A DNA stretch of 57,311 nt from Paraburkholderia silviterrae (lineage in GTDB: Bacteria; Pseudomonadota; Gammaproteobacteria; Burkholderiales; Burkholderiaceae). The stretch covers positions 1 through 57,311 of the forward strand of contig NZ_SMRP01000038.1 of assembly GCF_004353915.1 (NCBI RefSeq). Reading direction: 5' to 3'. The notes below the pieces were generated by a model that worked only from the letters and a program-made list of their open reading frames with translations, ran no database searches and was not told where the DNA came from. The position numbers and the translations under genes are program-made. This document shows, in pieces, positions 1 to 9,052 of the stretch (the first letter of the stretch is position 1; each line of letters opens with the position of its first letter).

Positions 1-1
1 G

Positions 2-892
2 GCCGGGCAGAAGCTGTGGTTTTTCCATCCGCTCGCGTTTATCCGGCATTTCAGGAAGTGTGCTTGGTTCACAAAAGATGAGTTCGCATTGATTTATCCA
101 GACAGTCATATGTCTGGAAACGCGGACGCTATCCGAGAGAAGTACAGAAAACCCCTGAACTTCTCTCTGCGAAAATACGGGATGTTGAATTATTTGAAAC
201 AATCGCACTTCTTAGGGCAAGGTGCTGTGGAATCCAACTTTCTCTGTGCTATGCAGGAGTCGAGTATGGTGGGTAATGTGACCGCAACCGCTGGTTACGG
301 CACTAACATCAATCCAATGTCGGTAAAATCAGAGAAAGATCTTGGGCATTGGTACGGTGCAATTTCGTCTGAGGATGACCCATATTACAGATTGGCCAAG
401 TACAGCTCAAATGGTGGTTTAATAACCTCATCATATGACTGGAGGGGTGGGAACTGCGATAGAGAGGATGCTCAAAAATTCCGCGGTCGCGGGTTTAAGC
501 AGCTTACCTTCAGAAGTAATTACGCGGACTATTGGTTATATCGAGCGTGGATTCGGCAATCGAGTTTTACTGCGTTTTGGTGGAGCGATCCCCAATATCA
601 CGCGAAACATCGCGCACTGATGACAAAAATTCCTGCGCGCGTTGATAGTCCTAAGGTTATTGCAACAGAGCCAGCGAATTGCTTGGACTCTGGAGCGTGG
701 TATGTAACCTGCTTCAGACCGAAGGTTGTCCGAGCTATGGATGCTGACAGTTTTAATATACCGAAAACCGCAGTTGAACTGGCAAAAGAGGAGCGGGTAA
801 TAAAAGATGTCACAAATGGCATCAATGGTGCGCTTATCGGGATTGATAAGCGAATCAAGTATACCCGTATGATCAAGGAGGTTCTTCTGTGA
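2..892 (+). CDS. T6SS-associated lysozyme/chitinase-like effector (5' truncated by window edge)
   Basis: The reading frame is open from base 2, so the gene begins outside the window; 296 codons are visible. Two features recall the GH19/lysozyme-like fold: a stretch QGAVESNFL, where the Glu could be the catalytic acid, and a later GRGFKQLTFRSNY resembling the RGRG-x-QLT-x-x-NY signature of class I chitinases and T6SS muramidases. A role in cutting peptidoglycan of a target cell is inferred from this and from the PAAR, TssM, TssF and TssJ genes just downstream. The DNA is clearly AT-richer than the core T6SS genes, as expected for a recently exchanged effector. Its stop overlaps the next gene's GTG start (GTGA). 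The missing N-terminus could carry a delivery domain. Confidence 0.6.
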   Translation, partial: AGQKLWFFHPLAFIRHFRKCAWFTKDEFALIYPDSHMSGNADAIREKYRKPLNFSLRKYGMLNYLKQSHFLGQGAVESNFLCAMQESSMVGNVTATAGYGTNINPMSVKSEKDLGHWYGAISSEDDPYYRLAKYSSNGGLITSSYDWRGGNCDREDAQKFRGRGFKQLTFRSNYADYWLYRAWIRQSSFTAFWWSDPQYHAKHRALMTKIPARVDSPKVIATEPANCLDSGAWYVTCFRPKVVRAMDADSFNIPKTAVELAKEERVIKDVTNGINGALIGIDKRIKYTRMIKEVLL

Positions 893-1512
893 AAATTAAT
901 GCGCTCGTATTTGTCGGTCTGCTCGCTTCCTCAGTCCAAGCCCACTGTAATACTGCTAGCGTCACGAACACGGCAGGAGCTTTCAATTTGTCTGTGCAGA
1001 CGAAGGTCGGTGCCTTGCACTGTTTGGTAGACGAGGAACCCATTGACGTTACGCTGAGTTCGGATGGTGAGGCGGTTATCGTCTCGGGTACCAGCTACGT
1101 TCCTGTCGGCGAGTTAAGTCGTTGCAAGGCTGGCACGCCTGTTCACGTAAGGCGCGCAGCCCCGCACGTAGGCTTTCTATCGGACATAAATATCAAGGCG
1201 AGTATTTATGCATCAATGGTCCCGGTTGCTGTTTCGCCTTTGAGTTTTGTGGCGGTTGTTGGGAAAATCGGAAGCGACAGGAATCTGGTTGAAAAACCGG
1301 GTTTCTATAGAACTACTGTGAGCAAGTCTAAGTTAGAAGAGGAGGCCTCTTCGGATATGATCCCCGTTATATCGTTCGATGGAAAATATATATCAGTGGA
1401 TCGGCACCAGTGCGGATCAGACCCTGAAGTTGACGTGATTGAAATAAAAACAGGAAAGACAAAGGTAATCAACAACAAAGCCTGCAACAGGCTGTTCAAT
1501 TGGGTCAAGTGA
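889..1512 (+). CDS. Exported hypothetical protein, candidate effector immunity protein
   Basis: 207 residues starting at a GTG that overlaps the effector stop; an AAGGAGG Shine-Dalgarno sits 7 bases upstream. The first ~18 residues form a signal peptide ending near VQA-HC, so the mature protein should be periplasmic. It has several cysteines (HC, LHC, RC, QC, AC) that could form disulfides. I recognise no domain. Position directly behind a wall-degrading effector, translational coupling and periplasmic location fit an immunity protein that protects the producer's own wall, but this is inference. GC content is low, like its neighbours. Confidence 0.6.
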   Translation: MKINALVFVGLLASSVQAHCNTASVTNTAGAFNLSVQTKVGALHCLVDEEPIDVTLSSDGEAVIVSGTSYVPVGELSRCKAGTPVHVRRAAPHVGFLSDINIKASIYASMVPVAVSPLSFVAVVGKIGSDRNLVEKPGFYRTTVSKSKLEEEASSDMIPVISFDGKYISVDRHQCGSDPEVDVIEIKTGKTKVINNKACNRLFNWVK

Positions 1513-1578
1513 TTTTAAATCCCGAGGCATACTACAGTAGTGGTCGATCTGTCGGGGCCGGTATAAAGGATTATTTCT

Positions 1579-1992
1579 ATGAAGAGCGCATTCTCTATCC
1601 TTTCATTGATGTTGATGACACTGGTATCTTGCAGTGCATTTTCAAAAGTGCCGAGTGCGGATGCTTACGCTCAGTGTATGAATCGCACTAAACTTGATCG
1701 CCTAAATTGTCAGGCTGGCTGTGGAATGATTGTTCAGCAGTGCTATGACGAGGGCGTTGCCGATATAAACAGTCAAATAGCTAAACTAAATGAAGATATC
1801 AATATAAAAAATGGAGCTGCATGCGCAAGCTTTGTGGTGGATTATTTGAGCGAAGCTGCACGTATGGAGGTTAATGTTGGAAAGCAAGCATCCAATCTTG
1901 TTGGCTGGGTTGGTAGTGAAATGGCTCTTAATTTCGCAAGGCAGCGTTTAGATAATATCTTGCTGATCCAGAGGTCATGCCGAACTCAATGA
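1579..1992 (+). CDS. Small cysteine-rich putative lipoprotein, second candidate immunity protein
   Basis: 137 residues. The N-terminus reads as a lipoprotein signal with lipobox LVSC (Cys about residue 18), which would anchor the mature protein in the envelope. The mature part has a Cys-rich segment (QC, NC, AGCG, QQC) followed by a helix-rich region with ISQL/NED-type heptads. It does not match a family I can name; small secreted lysozyme inhibitors are one comparison, without proof. It shares the low GC of the effector module and ends just before the PAAR gene. A distinct protein from the 207-residue one upstream, so the effector may have two protective partners or one may be an accessory. 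Confidence 0.5.
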   Translation: MKSAFSILSLMLMTLVSCSAFSKVPSADAYAQCMNRTKLDRLNCQAGCGMIVQQCYDEGVADINSQIAKLNEDINIKNGAACASFVVDYLSEAARMEVNVGKQASNLVGWVGSEMALNFARQRLDNILLIQRSCRTQ

Positions 1993-2024
1993 TTTGCTAT
2001 CGGTACGAATCGGAACAATTTGCT

Positions 2025-2285
2025 ATGAAATCTCCTGTCCGCACGGGTGACGAACTCGAACACGGCGGCGAAGTAACGGGTGGCTCACCGTGGACCAACT
2101 TCATGGGCAGGCCGCTCGCCCGCAAGGGCGACGCGGCGCTCTGCGCGCAGCACGGCCCGACTGTCATCGCCGAGGGTTACGACAAGTTCCCCGACCGCGA
2201 CGGCAAGGCGGTCGCCATGCACCATGACCGCTGCGCGTGCGGCTGCCGGCTGATCTCGTCGCTCCAGAACGTCAATATCGCCTGA
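2025..2285 (+). CDS. PAAR-domain T6SS spike-tip protein
   Basis: 86 residues with the PAAR layout: an N-terminal R-x-GD-x-x-x-HGG motif, then a second GDAALCAQHGPT segment, and a C-terminal HHDRCACGCRL metal-ligand region. PAAR proteins cap the VgrG spike and carry or recruit effectors. I chose the ATG at 2025 because the PAAR fold starts immediately with the R-x-GD segment; an in-frame ATG at 1977 lies inside the upstream gene and would add 16 unrelated residues. GC content jumps from low to high at this gene, marking the border between the effector module and the structural T6SS genes. Its TGA overlaps the next ATG (TGATG). Confidence 0.85.
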   Translation: MKSPVRTGDELEHGGEVTGGSPWTNFMGRPLARKGDAALCAQHGPTVIAEGYDKFPDRDGKAVAMHHDRCACGCRLISSLQNVNIA

Positions 2286-3592
2286 TGCCGGTCGATCTTT
2301 CTCCAGCGCGTCGCCCGAGCGCCTATCCACGCCGTCCCCGGTTCTGGCCGTGGTGGTTCTGCATCTGGCTCGCCTGCAACGTGGTGGGCGTCGCCATTGC
2401 CATGCTGCTCTGGCCGAAGGGGCAACCGGCGAGCGGGGGATGGTTCTGGTTCTGCTTCATTGGTATTTCAAACGGTACCTTCGTGGGGTTGTTCGGCATC
2501 GAACGTACCGGCTACGAGGGCCTGTGGTATCGGGCGCACTGGCGTAACCATCATCGGAACCGATGGCTGGCGGAGCGGCTACGTACGGCGCAGAGACCCC
2601 TCCAGGTGCTCGGTGTCGGCTACTGCCTTCCACTTGGCAGACAGCCGTTTGATCGACAAACGCTTGCCGGTGCGATTGCCGCCGGGAAATGCCTTTCCGT
2701 TGAGCAGATACCGCGCACCGGCCTGGAGCGCGTTTCCCACGCGCGCTTTGAAGATGCGAACTGGATGGTCGATGCTCCCGCTACGGCGAGTCATGAGGAT
2801 TGCGAAGAAAGTCTGGACGCGAAACAGGCGACGCAATCGGTACCGCTGCTGACGCTCAAGATTGCCCAGACGCTTGAGCAGCTTTCCGGGAGCCTGCGCG
2901 CCCTGACGTGCTACGAGCGGGTCTGGTGGCCGCAGGTTCGCGTACTGAGTCCATCGGGCAGGGAGCAGGCGGACGTCGCACGGGTCGTCGAGGCGCTGCG
3001 TATCGCGGGCCTGCCATCGCTGGCGGTACAGGCGGTACCGGCTTCGGACGGGTTGATGGTGGCCGATGCGTGGCTCGACGCGAGGGAAGCGCGCCCGCTG
3101 CTCGTCGTGGCGACGGCCTGGCACGAGAGCGGGCCACCTGAAGACAGTACCGAGGGATGCGTGGCCGTGCTGCTCGCGGCGGGTTACTTTCGGTTGCCGG
3201 AACAGGTCAGGGTCGCGGCACTGCTGCACCGGCCCGTCCGGGGCCTTCCCGGCGGAGCCGCGTATGGTTTCGCCAATGCCGCGCTATGGGGCAAGGCGGC
3301 CTATACCTCGCTCGTAGGCGCGTGGATTACCCGGCCCGTCAACGGATGCGACAAGGCGCTTTACGCGGCCCATATGGACGCCATTACGAAAGGCGACGCG
3401 CAGCGCAGGCCCGACCGCATCGTAGGCGATTTCGGCGACGGCAGTGGTTGGCTGTCCGTTGCAGCAGCCATCGAATCGGGCATGGCAGATGGCCCGCAAC
3501 TCATCATCGACGACATGCAGTCTGCAGTCCTGCGTTTGACGCTCAACACAATCGACAACCACCGGATTTCCGATGACAGACCCCAGGCTTAA
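2285..3592 (+). CDS. T6SS-linked membrane protein of unknown function
   Basis: 435 residues from the ATG overlapping the PAAR stop. Two hydrophobic segments near residues 20-45 and 50-70 suggest an N-terminal membrane hairpin, followed by a large soluble domain without motifs I recognise. The soluble part has alternating strand/helix character (for example PLLVVATAWHES and CVAVLLAAGYF). The last 20 bases overlap the start of the TssM gene, so the two are translationally coupled. Sitting between PAAR and TssM in one operon, it is probably an accessory of the T6SS membrane complex or an adaptor that loads cargo; the sequence alone does not decide between these. Confidence 0.7.
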   Translation: MPVDLSPARRPSAYPRRPRFWPWWFCIWLACNVVGVAIAMLLWPKGQPASGGWFWFCFIGISNGTFVGLFGIERTGYEGLWYRAHWRNHHRNRWLAERLRTAQRPLQVLGVGYCLPLGRQPFDRQTLAGAIAAGKCLSVEQIPRTGLERVSHARFEDANWMVDAPATASHEDCEESLDAKQATQSVPLLTLKIAQTLEQLSGSLRALTCYERVWWPQVRVLSPSGREQADVARVVEALRIAGLPSLAVQAVPASDGLMVADAWLDAREARPLLVVATAWHESGPPEDSTEGCVAVLLAAGYFRLPEQVRVAALLHRPVRGLPGGAAYGFANAALWGKAAYTSLVGAWITRPVNGCDKALYAAHMDAITKGDAQRRPDRIVGDFGDGSGWLSVAAAIESGMADGPQLIIDDMQSAVLRLTLNTIDNHRISDDRPQA

Positions 3593-6500
3593 CCTGCTCT
3601 CGATCGAGCCCGCATCAACGGCGGAAGAATCCAGTTCATCCAGCCGTCTCGCGATCTGGGGGTTTCCGGTCATGGCCCTGAGCGTGGCCCTGCTCGCGAT
3701 CGGCTACGTATCGCTGCACGGCGAAATCGACGGCATGACGTCCCGCGAGTCGCGACTGTGGGTGATCGTCGGCATTCTCTCGGCCTTCGCGTTTGTCGTC
3801 GTTGCTCATCTTGTCCTGTTTGCTACGGGTACCTACGCATTCACCGGGCGATTGTTTCGCCGGGAGGTCGGCGATAGCGTAAAGGCCGAAAAGCCGCTCA
3901 AGCGCGACGCACGGCTGCAACGCATGTCCGACGAACTGCGCGTCGCGCACGGCTGGTTCTGGCGCCGCCATCTGCGCTGGCTGCTGGTGCATGGCGATAA
4001 CGATCGGGTCGATCAGGTCGCGCCCGGTCTCAAGCAGGCGGGCGTCCTGCACGTTGACGAGATCATCCTCGTCCACGCGGCACCGGACGGTATCGAGGCG
4101 GCGAAGTGGCTTGGCCAGATCCGGCAGTTGCGCCGCCGCTATCCGGTCGACGGCCTGGTCCACGTTGCGCGCGCCGGGGATACCGACACGGAGTTGCCGC
4201 GCGCGCTTTCAACGCTTGGCACCGCGCTCGGCTGGGCCGCGCCCGTTACGTTCCTGCATCCGGTCGAGGCGCACGGCAATCCGTCGGAGCGTTTCGACGC
4301 CGTCGGCGTCTTCATGCCGAACGAGGCGCGCAGACAGGCGCTGGCCGCGGTCGAGAGACTGCCGGAACTGCTGGGCGAGGTCGAGCATAGGTCAGCCGAC
4401 GCAGGCGTGCACCTGTGCACTCAGAATAATCACGTGAAGTGGCTGATGGAGGTCTCGAAGTACATCGGCGACCATGGCGAGCGCATCGTCGAGGGTCTGC
4501 GAGGGCTGGCGGCGTCGAACTGGCTGCGCGCACCGCTGGCGGGCGTCATGTTCGCGCCAGTTTTTTCAGGCGCGCCCGTCGTGCCAGTGCCGCTCGCCAA
4601 CGGCGGCGGCACACCCGGGCAGCCCGCCGAAGCGCCATCGGTGCAGACCGCGATGCGCCAACAGCCCGCCGCACTGTTGCCTGTCTGGCACAGGATCGCG
4701 GCATCCACGCCTCAATATCGTGGCCACCGCACACGAATTTACTGGCCAGATGTGCTGGCGATGGTCGTCCTTGCCGGCGCGATCGCCTGGACGATCGCAC
4801 TGATGGTGTCGGGTATGGGCAACCGGAAACTCGTTCTGGAGGCCGAATCAACTGCTGCTGCAGCGTTGGCCGCCACGCCCGCGACACCGCAAGCGCTGCG
4901 CGCACAGCTCGCGCTACAGAAACAGATCGACACGCTCGAATACCGCAAAGCGCATGGCGTGCCCTGGTACCTGCGTGCGGGCCTGTCGCGCAACGATGAT
5001 CTCCTGGGCTCGCTCTGGCAACCGTACAGGACCGTCGCCATGCGCAACCTGCAGCAGCCCGCCGTGCAGGCCCTGGAAGGCCAGCTCGCCGGGTTCGCTC
5101 AGGTGCGCGCCGACGAGCAGCAGAGCCACGACGCGCAGCAGCTCGCCTACAACCGTCTCAAGGCGTACCTGATGCTCGCCACGCCCGCGCGTACCGACGT
5201 GCCATTCCTCAAGTCGCAACTGTTGGCCGTCTGGCCTGCGCCCTCCGGCATGCGCCCGGGGGAATGGCTCGATACCTCGCAGCAGCTCGCGGGCTTCTGG
5301 TCCGACCACCTCAAGGCGCATCCCGAATGGCGGATCAGCGCGTCGACACCGCTCGTTACGCAAATGCGCTCGACGCTCGTCAACCAGATCGGCCTCGCAG
5401 CGAGCGACGACGTGCTCTATCAGCGCGTCCTTGATGAAGCGCGCGGCAAGTATGCCGACGTATCGCTTGCGACGCTGCTCGCCGGTGCCGATTCGCACGG
5501 CCTGTTCACGACCACGCAGACCGTACCGGGTATTTTCACGCGCGCGGCTTGGGACGGCGTGATCGAGAAGGCGATCGACGACGCCGCGAAGGAACAGCAC
5601 GTCGAGGGAGACTGGGTGCTGACCGGCGACCAGCCGACCGCCCAGGTGAGCGCCTCGGTCGTCGAAGGCGCGGTTGGCGCGGCTCGTACCGCGCTCGACG
5701 CGAAGCGCGAGGCCGACGAGCTCCGGGAGCGGTTGCGTACGCGTTACTTCACGGACTACACGGCGGCTTGGGCGGGCATGCTCAACAGCTTCCGGTGGAT
5801 TCCCGCGACGAGCTTATCTGGTGTGATCGACCAGCTTACGCGCCTCACCGATGCGCAGACCTCGCCGCTGCTCGCGGTCATGAAGTCGGTGCAGTACCAG
5901 GGCGAGGCGGGGCGCCCCTCGCAGGCGCTGACCGATACGCTGGTCCGCAAGGCGCAGGGGCTGCTCGGCGGGGGCGACAGCGACCCGACGCAGGCACAGG
6001 TGGTCAATCCGCTGGATCGCTCGTTCGGGCCGCTGCTGGCGCTGATGGGCGACGCGAACCCGGCGGCGGCCGGCAACAAGGCAGGCGACGGCAAGGCGGC
6101 GAATGCCGCCGCGTTCAACGGCGTCAGCCTCTCGCGCGTCCTGACGGCGGATACGACCGTGCGCCTGAAGTTGCAGCAGATCCAGTCAAGCCCCGATGCG
6201 CAGTCGATGGCGCGCGCGCTCGCGCAGGCGGTCTTCCAGGGCAAGCTCTCAGACCTCACGCAGGCGCGCGACGACGCGGCGCTGACTGCCGCGAGCCTCG
6301 GTGCGCAGTGGTCGGGCTTCGGGCAGACGATGTTCGTGCAGCCGCTCGACGCAGCGTGGCAGGCCGTCCTGCAGCCCGCGGCCGCGAGCCTGAACGATGC
6401 GTGGCGCACAGCCGTGGCGGCGCCCTTTGCCTCGACGTTCGCTTCGCGCTATCCGTTCTCGCCGACGGCGGCGGACGCCTCCCTTGCCGATTTTGGCCGG

Positions 6501-7196
6501 TATGTGCGGCCCGATACGGGGTTGATCAGCCGCTTCGTCGAGGTCGAGCTTTCCGGCGTGCTCAAGCGTCAGGGCGATCAGTGGGTGCCGAACGAACTCG
6601 CGCCGCAGTCGCTGCAGTTTGACCCGAAGTTCCTTGCCATGTTGCGGCTGATCGGCCCGCTGGGCGCTCGTCTCTATGCACAGGGAGACGCCGGTTATCA
6701 CTTCAGCATCATGCCGCAGCCCACGCCGGACGTGACGCGCACGGAACTGACGGTAGACGGGCAGCAGATCGTCTCCTTCAACCAGCGGGAGACGTGGACG
6801 CCGCTCGTGTGGCCAGGCAATGGCCTGAACGGCCATGCTTCGCTAACCTGGCAAACGCTGGATGCGGGAACACGCATCGCGTCCGACGCCACGGGCGACT
6901 GGGCGTTTCTGCGCCTGCTCGAAAAAGCGCAGGTCAGGCCGCTCGATGATTCGCGCTTTGAGCTGGTCTGGAATGGCGCCACGGCCAGCGCGGACACGAA
7001 GGCCGCTTCGGCTCCGGGCGGCGATGCAGCGTCGCCGTTGCGCTACCTGCTACGCGCGCAGGCGGGCGCGGGGCCGCTGGACCTGCTGAAACTGCGCGGC
7101 TTGCGCATGCCGGAGCGCATCTTCGTCACGGGCCGCGCCGGTTCGCTGAGCGGGCTGCCCTCCCTGCCGCCGCTGCCGCCGGAGGTGCAGCCATGA
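3573..7196 (+). CDS. tssM: T6SS membrane-complex protein TssM (IcmF/ImpL family), without Walker A
   Basis: 1207 residues, the usual size for TssM, the inner-membrane protein that spans the periplasm and docks on TssJ. Hydrophobic segments lie at about 27-47, 64-88 and 390-412, the standard IcmF arrangement, followed by a long periplasmic region and a beta-rich C-terminus. In ATPase-type TssM a P-loop follows the second membrane segment. Here the equivalent place (residues ~134-152, LRWLLVHGDNDRVDQVAPG) has no G-x4-GK-T/S, so the cytoplasmic domain should not hydrolyse ATP in the usual way. Translation overlaps the preceding gene by 20 bases and the following tssF by ATGA. Confidence 0.88.
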   Translation: MTDPRLNLLSIEPASTAEESSSSSRLAIWGFPVMALSVALLAIGYVSLHGEIDGMTSRESRLWVIVGILSAFAFVVVAHLVLFATGTYAFTGRLFRREVGDSVKAEKPLKRDARLQRMSDELRVAHGWFWRRHLRWLLVHGDNDRVDQVAPGLKQAGVLHVDEIILVHAAPDGIEAAKWLGQIRQLRRRYPVDGLVHVARAGDTDTELPRALSTLGTALGWAAPVTFLHPVEAHGNPSERFDAVGVFMPNEARRQALAAVERLPELLGEVEHRSADAGVHLCTQNNHVKWLMEVSKYIGDHGERIVEGLRGLAASNWLRAPLAGVMFAPVFSGAPVVPVPLANGGGTPGQPAEAPSVQTAMRQQPAALLPVWHRIAASTPQYRGHRTRIYWPDVLAMVVLAGAIAWTIALMVSGMGNRKLVLEAESTAAAALAATPATPQALRAQLALQKQIDTLEYRKAHGVPWYLRAGLSRNDDLLGSLWQPYRTVAMRNLQQPAVQALEGQLAGFAQVRADEQQSHDAQQLAYNRLKAYLMLATPARTDVPFLKSQLLAVWPAPSGMRPGEWLDTSQQLAGFWSDHLKAHPEWRISASTPLVTQMRSTLVNQIGLAASDDVLYQRVLDEARGKYADVSLATLLAGADSHGLFTTTQTVPGIFTRAAWDGVIEKAIDDAAKEQHVEGDWVLTGDQPTAQVSASVVEGAVGAARTALDAKREADELRERLRTRYFTDYTAAWAGMLNSFRWIPATSLSGVIDQLTRLTDAQTSPLLAVMKSVQYQGEAGRPSQALTDTLVRKAQGLLGGGDSDPTQAQVVNPLDRSFGPLLALMGDANPAAAGNKAGDGKAANAAAFNGVSLSRVLTADTTVRLKLQQIQSSPDAQSMARALAQAVFQGKLSDLTQARDDAALTAASLGAQWSGFGQTMFVQPLDAAWQAVLQPAAASLNDAWRTAVAAPFASTFASRYPFSPTAADASLADFGRYVRPDTGLISRFVEVELSGVLKRQGDQWVPNELAPQSLQFDPKFLAMLRLIGPLGARLYAQGDAGYHFSIMPQPTPDVTRTELTVDGQQIVSFNQRETWTPLVWPGNGLNGHASLTWQTLDAGTRIASDATGDWAFLRLLEKAQVRPLDDSRFELVWNGATASADTKAASAPGGDAASPLRYLLRAQAGAGPLDLLKLRGLRMPERIFVTGRAGSLSGLPSLPPLPPEVQP

Positions 7197-9052
7197 CCGC
7201 GCCGTGGAAGAAGAACCCCGGCGAAAGCGGGAATCCGTTCCTCAGGTATTACGACGAGGAGATGCGCTATCTGCGCGAGGCAGGCCGCGAGTTTGTCCAG
7301 GCCCATCCCGACACCGCCCGACGCATGGGGATGGCCTATGGTGAACCTGAAGGCCCTGTTCGTGCGGTCGACGAAGGCTTCGCAATGCTCGTGGCGCGCC
7401 TGCGCATGAAGCTCGACGACGGGATGCCAGAGGTGACCGACGCACTGCTCGACAACCTGTACGAACATGCGGCACGTGCGATTCCATCCCTGTCGATCAT
7501 CGAATGCGCGCCACTGAACCGCACGGTCTCGACCCCGGCGCGGATTCCCGCCGGCGCCGTGGTGCGCTCCGCGCCGGTCGGTCACGATGAGGTGCAATGC
7601 CTCTACCGGACGACACAGCCCGTCGAGCTGCTGCCGCTCTCGGTGGAGGACGCGCTTATCGCGGTACGCCCAGACGGGCGCACGTTCATCCGCCTCACGT
7701 TTGGCGTCCATCTGGCGGCGCAGCGTGAGCATGTGGACCTCTCGCGCATCCGCCTCTACCTGCACGGAGACCGGCCCGCGGCAGCGGCTCTGTACGCGGC
7801 GCTCACGCGCCACGTGGCGTCAATCGGCCTGCGTTTGCCGACGGTGCGCACCGGCGCGTTGCAGCCGCTCGCAGGTGTGCGTTTCGAGGCGTCGGGTTTC
7901 GGCCCGTCGACGCGGCTGTGGCCGGTCACGAACGCTGGGCGCAACCAGCAGCTCGACCGCGAGCAGACGCTGCTGGAGTATTTCGTGTTCCCGCAGAAGT
8001 TTCACTTCGTCGATCTGTGCGGCTTCGATAGCGCGATCGTGCCGGCGGGGGAAACACGGATGACCTTCGAGATCGAACTGAACGGGCGCATGCCCGGCGA
8101 TCATCCAGTCGGCCGCGGGAGCTTTCGGCTTTTCTGGACGCCGGTGATCAACCTGTTCGAGGTCGATGCGCTGCCGCTACAGCCCGCAGACTGGCACGAC
8201 CGTGAGCACCGCGTCCGCGTGCAGCCGGGTGTCGCTGGATATGTCGAGCCATACGACGTACTCGAGATTATCGCCGCCGATCCGGAGGATAGTGCACGGT
8301 ACGCCTATCAGGCATTCACGAGCTTCCGGCATCGCGGCTGGATGCTGCGCTACGAGAAACCGGAGCGGTACTTCCATACCTCGACGCGTTTCGGCGAGCG
8401 TGGGCGGGAACTGTGGGTCACGCTGGAGGGCCAGCTTTGGGCGGGGACGCACCGCAACGCACTGGGCGATCTGGACCGTCCCCACCCGGACCGCTACCTG
8501 ACCGTGCGGGCGCTCGCGAACAACGGCCGCCTGCCGCGCATGGCGCTCGCCGGGGCGACGATCAACGAGACGGTAGCGGGCTTTACCGGCATCGCATCGG
8601 TGCGCAACCTGACGGCGCCGAGCCTGCCGCACTATCCGCCGCGCCATCATCCGGAATACGACTGGCGTGTCCTCGGGCACTTTACGGCCGGCGGCGCGAA
8701 CGAACTGAACCGGATCCACATGGAGGGCGCGCCGGCACTGCATGAGGTGCTGGAGCTCTACGACTGGTCGCCAGACGACGAGGTTTCGCGACGCATCGAG
8801 GCAATCAGGGGCGTGTGGTTTTCCGAGGAGCAGGTGCGGCTGCGCGGCTACGAGCAACGTGTTATCCGCGTACATGTCGAACTCGACGCGACCGCTTTCG
8901 ACGGACCGGGCGATGCCGTGCTGTTTGGCGATGTGCTCAACCGCTTCCTGGGCCGCTACGCGTGCTTCCACCATGCCATGCAACTCGTGCTGTACATCGA
9001 CGGCGAGGAGACCGCGTATTCACGTATCGACTTCGAGGGAGCGCCTTTCTGA
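7193..9052 (+). CDS. tssF: T6SS baseplate subunit TssF
   Basis: 619 residues, family-typical length. The N-terminus shows the TssF hallmark FLRYYDEEMRYLREAGREF followed by AHPDTARRMG. TssF, together with TssG and TssK, forms the wedge of the contractile-tail baseplate around the VgrG hub in the cytoplasm. Start ATG overlaps the TssM stop and the gene's TGA overlaps the tssJ start, so tssM-tssF-tssJ read as one translation-coupled unit. tssG, usually next to tssF, is not in the window and must lie elsewhere if the system is complete. Confidence 0.9.
   Translation: MTAPWKKNPGESGNPFLRYYDEEMRYLREAGREFVQAHPDTARRMGMAYGEPEGPVRAVDEGFAMLVARLRMKLDDGMPEVTDALLDNLYEHAARAIPSLSIIECAPLNRTVSTPARIPAGAVVRSAPVGHDEVQCLYRTTQPVELLPLSVEDALIAVRPDGRTFIRLTFGVHLAAQREHVDLSRIRLYLHGDRPAAAALYAALTRHVASIGLRLPTVRTGALQPLAGVRFEASGFGPSTRLWPVTNAGRNQQLDREQTLLEYFVFPQKFHFVDLCGFDSAIVPAGETRMTFEIELNGRMPGDHPVGRGSFRLFWTPVINLFEVDALPLQPADWHDREHRVRVQPGVAGYVEPYDVLEIIAADPEDSARYAYQAFTSFRHRGWMLRYEKPERYFHTSTRFGERGRELWVTLEGQLWAGTHRNALGDLDRPHPDRYLTVRALANNGRLPRMALAGATINETVAGFTGIASVRNLTAPSLPHYPPRHHPEYDWRVLGHFTAGGANELNRIHMEGAPALHEVLELYDWSPDDEVSRRIEAIRGVWFSEEQVRLRGYEQRVIRVHVELDATAFDGPGDAVLFGDVLNRFLGRYACFHHAMQLVLYIDGEETAYSRIDFEGAPF

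Noticed and set aside
5549..6622. 357-codon frame inside tssM
   Set aside because: Arg/Gly-rich out-of-frame shadow; the TssM frame is intact through the same region.
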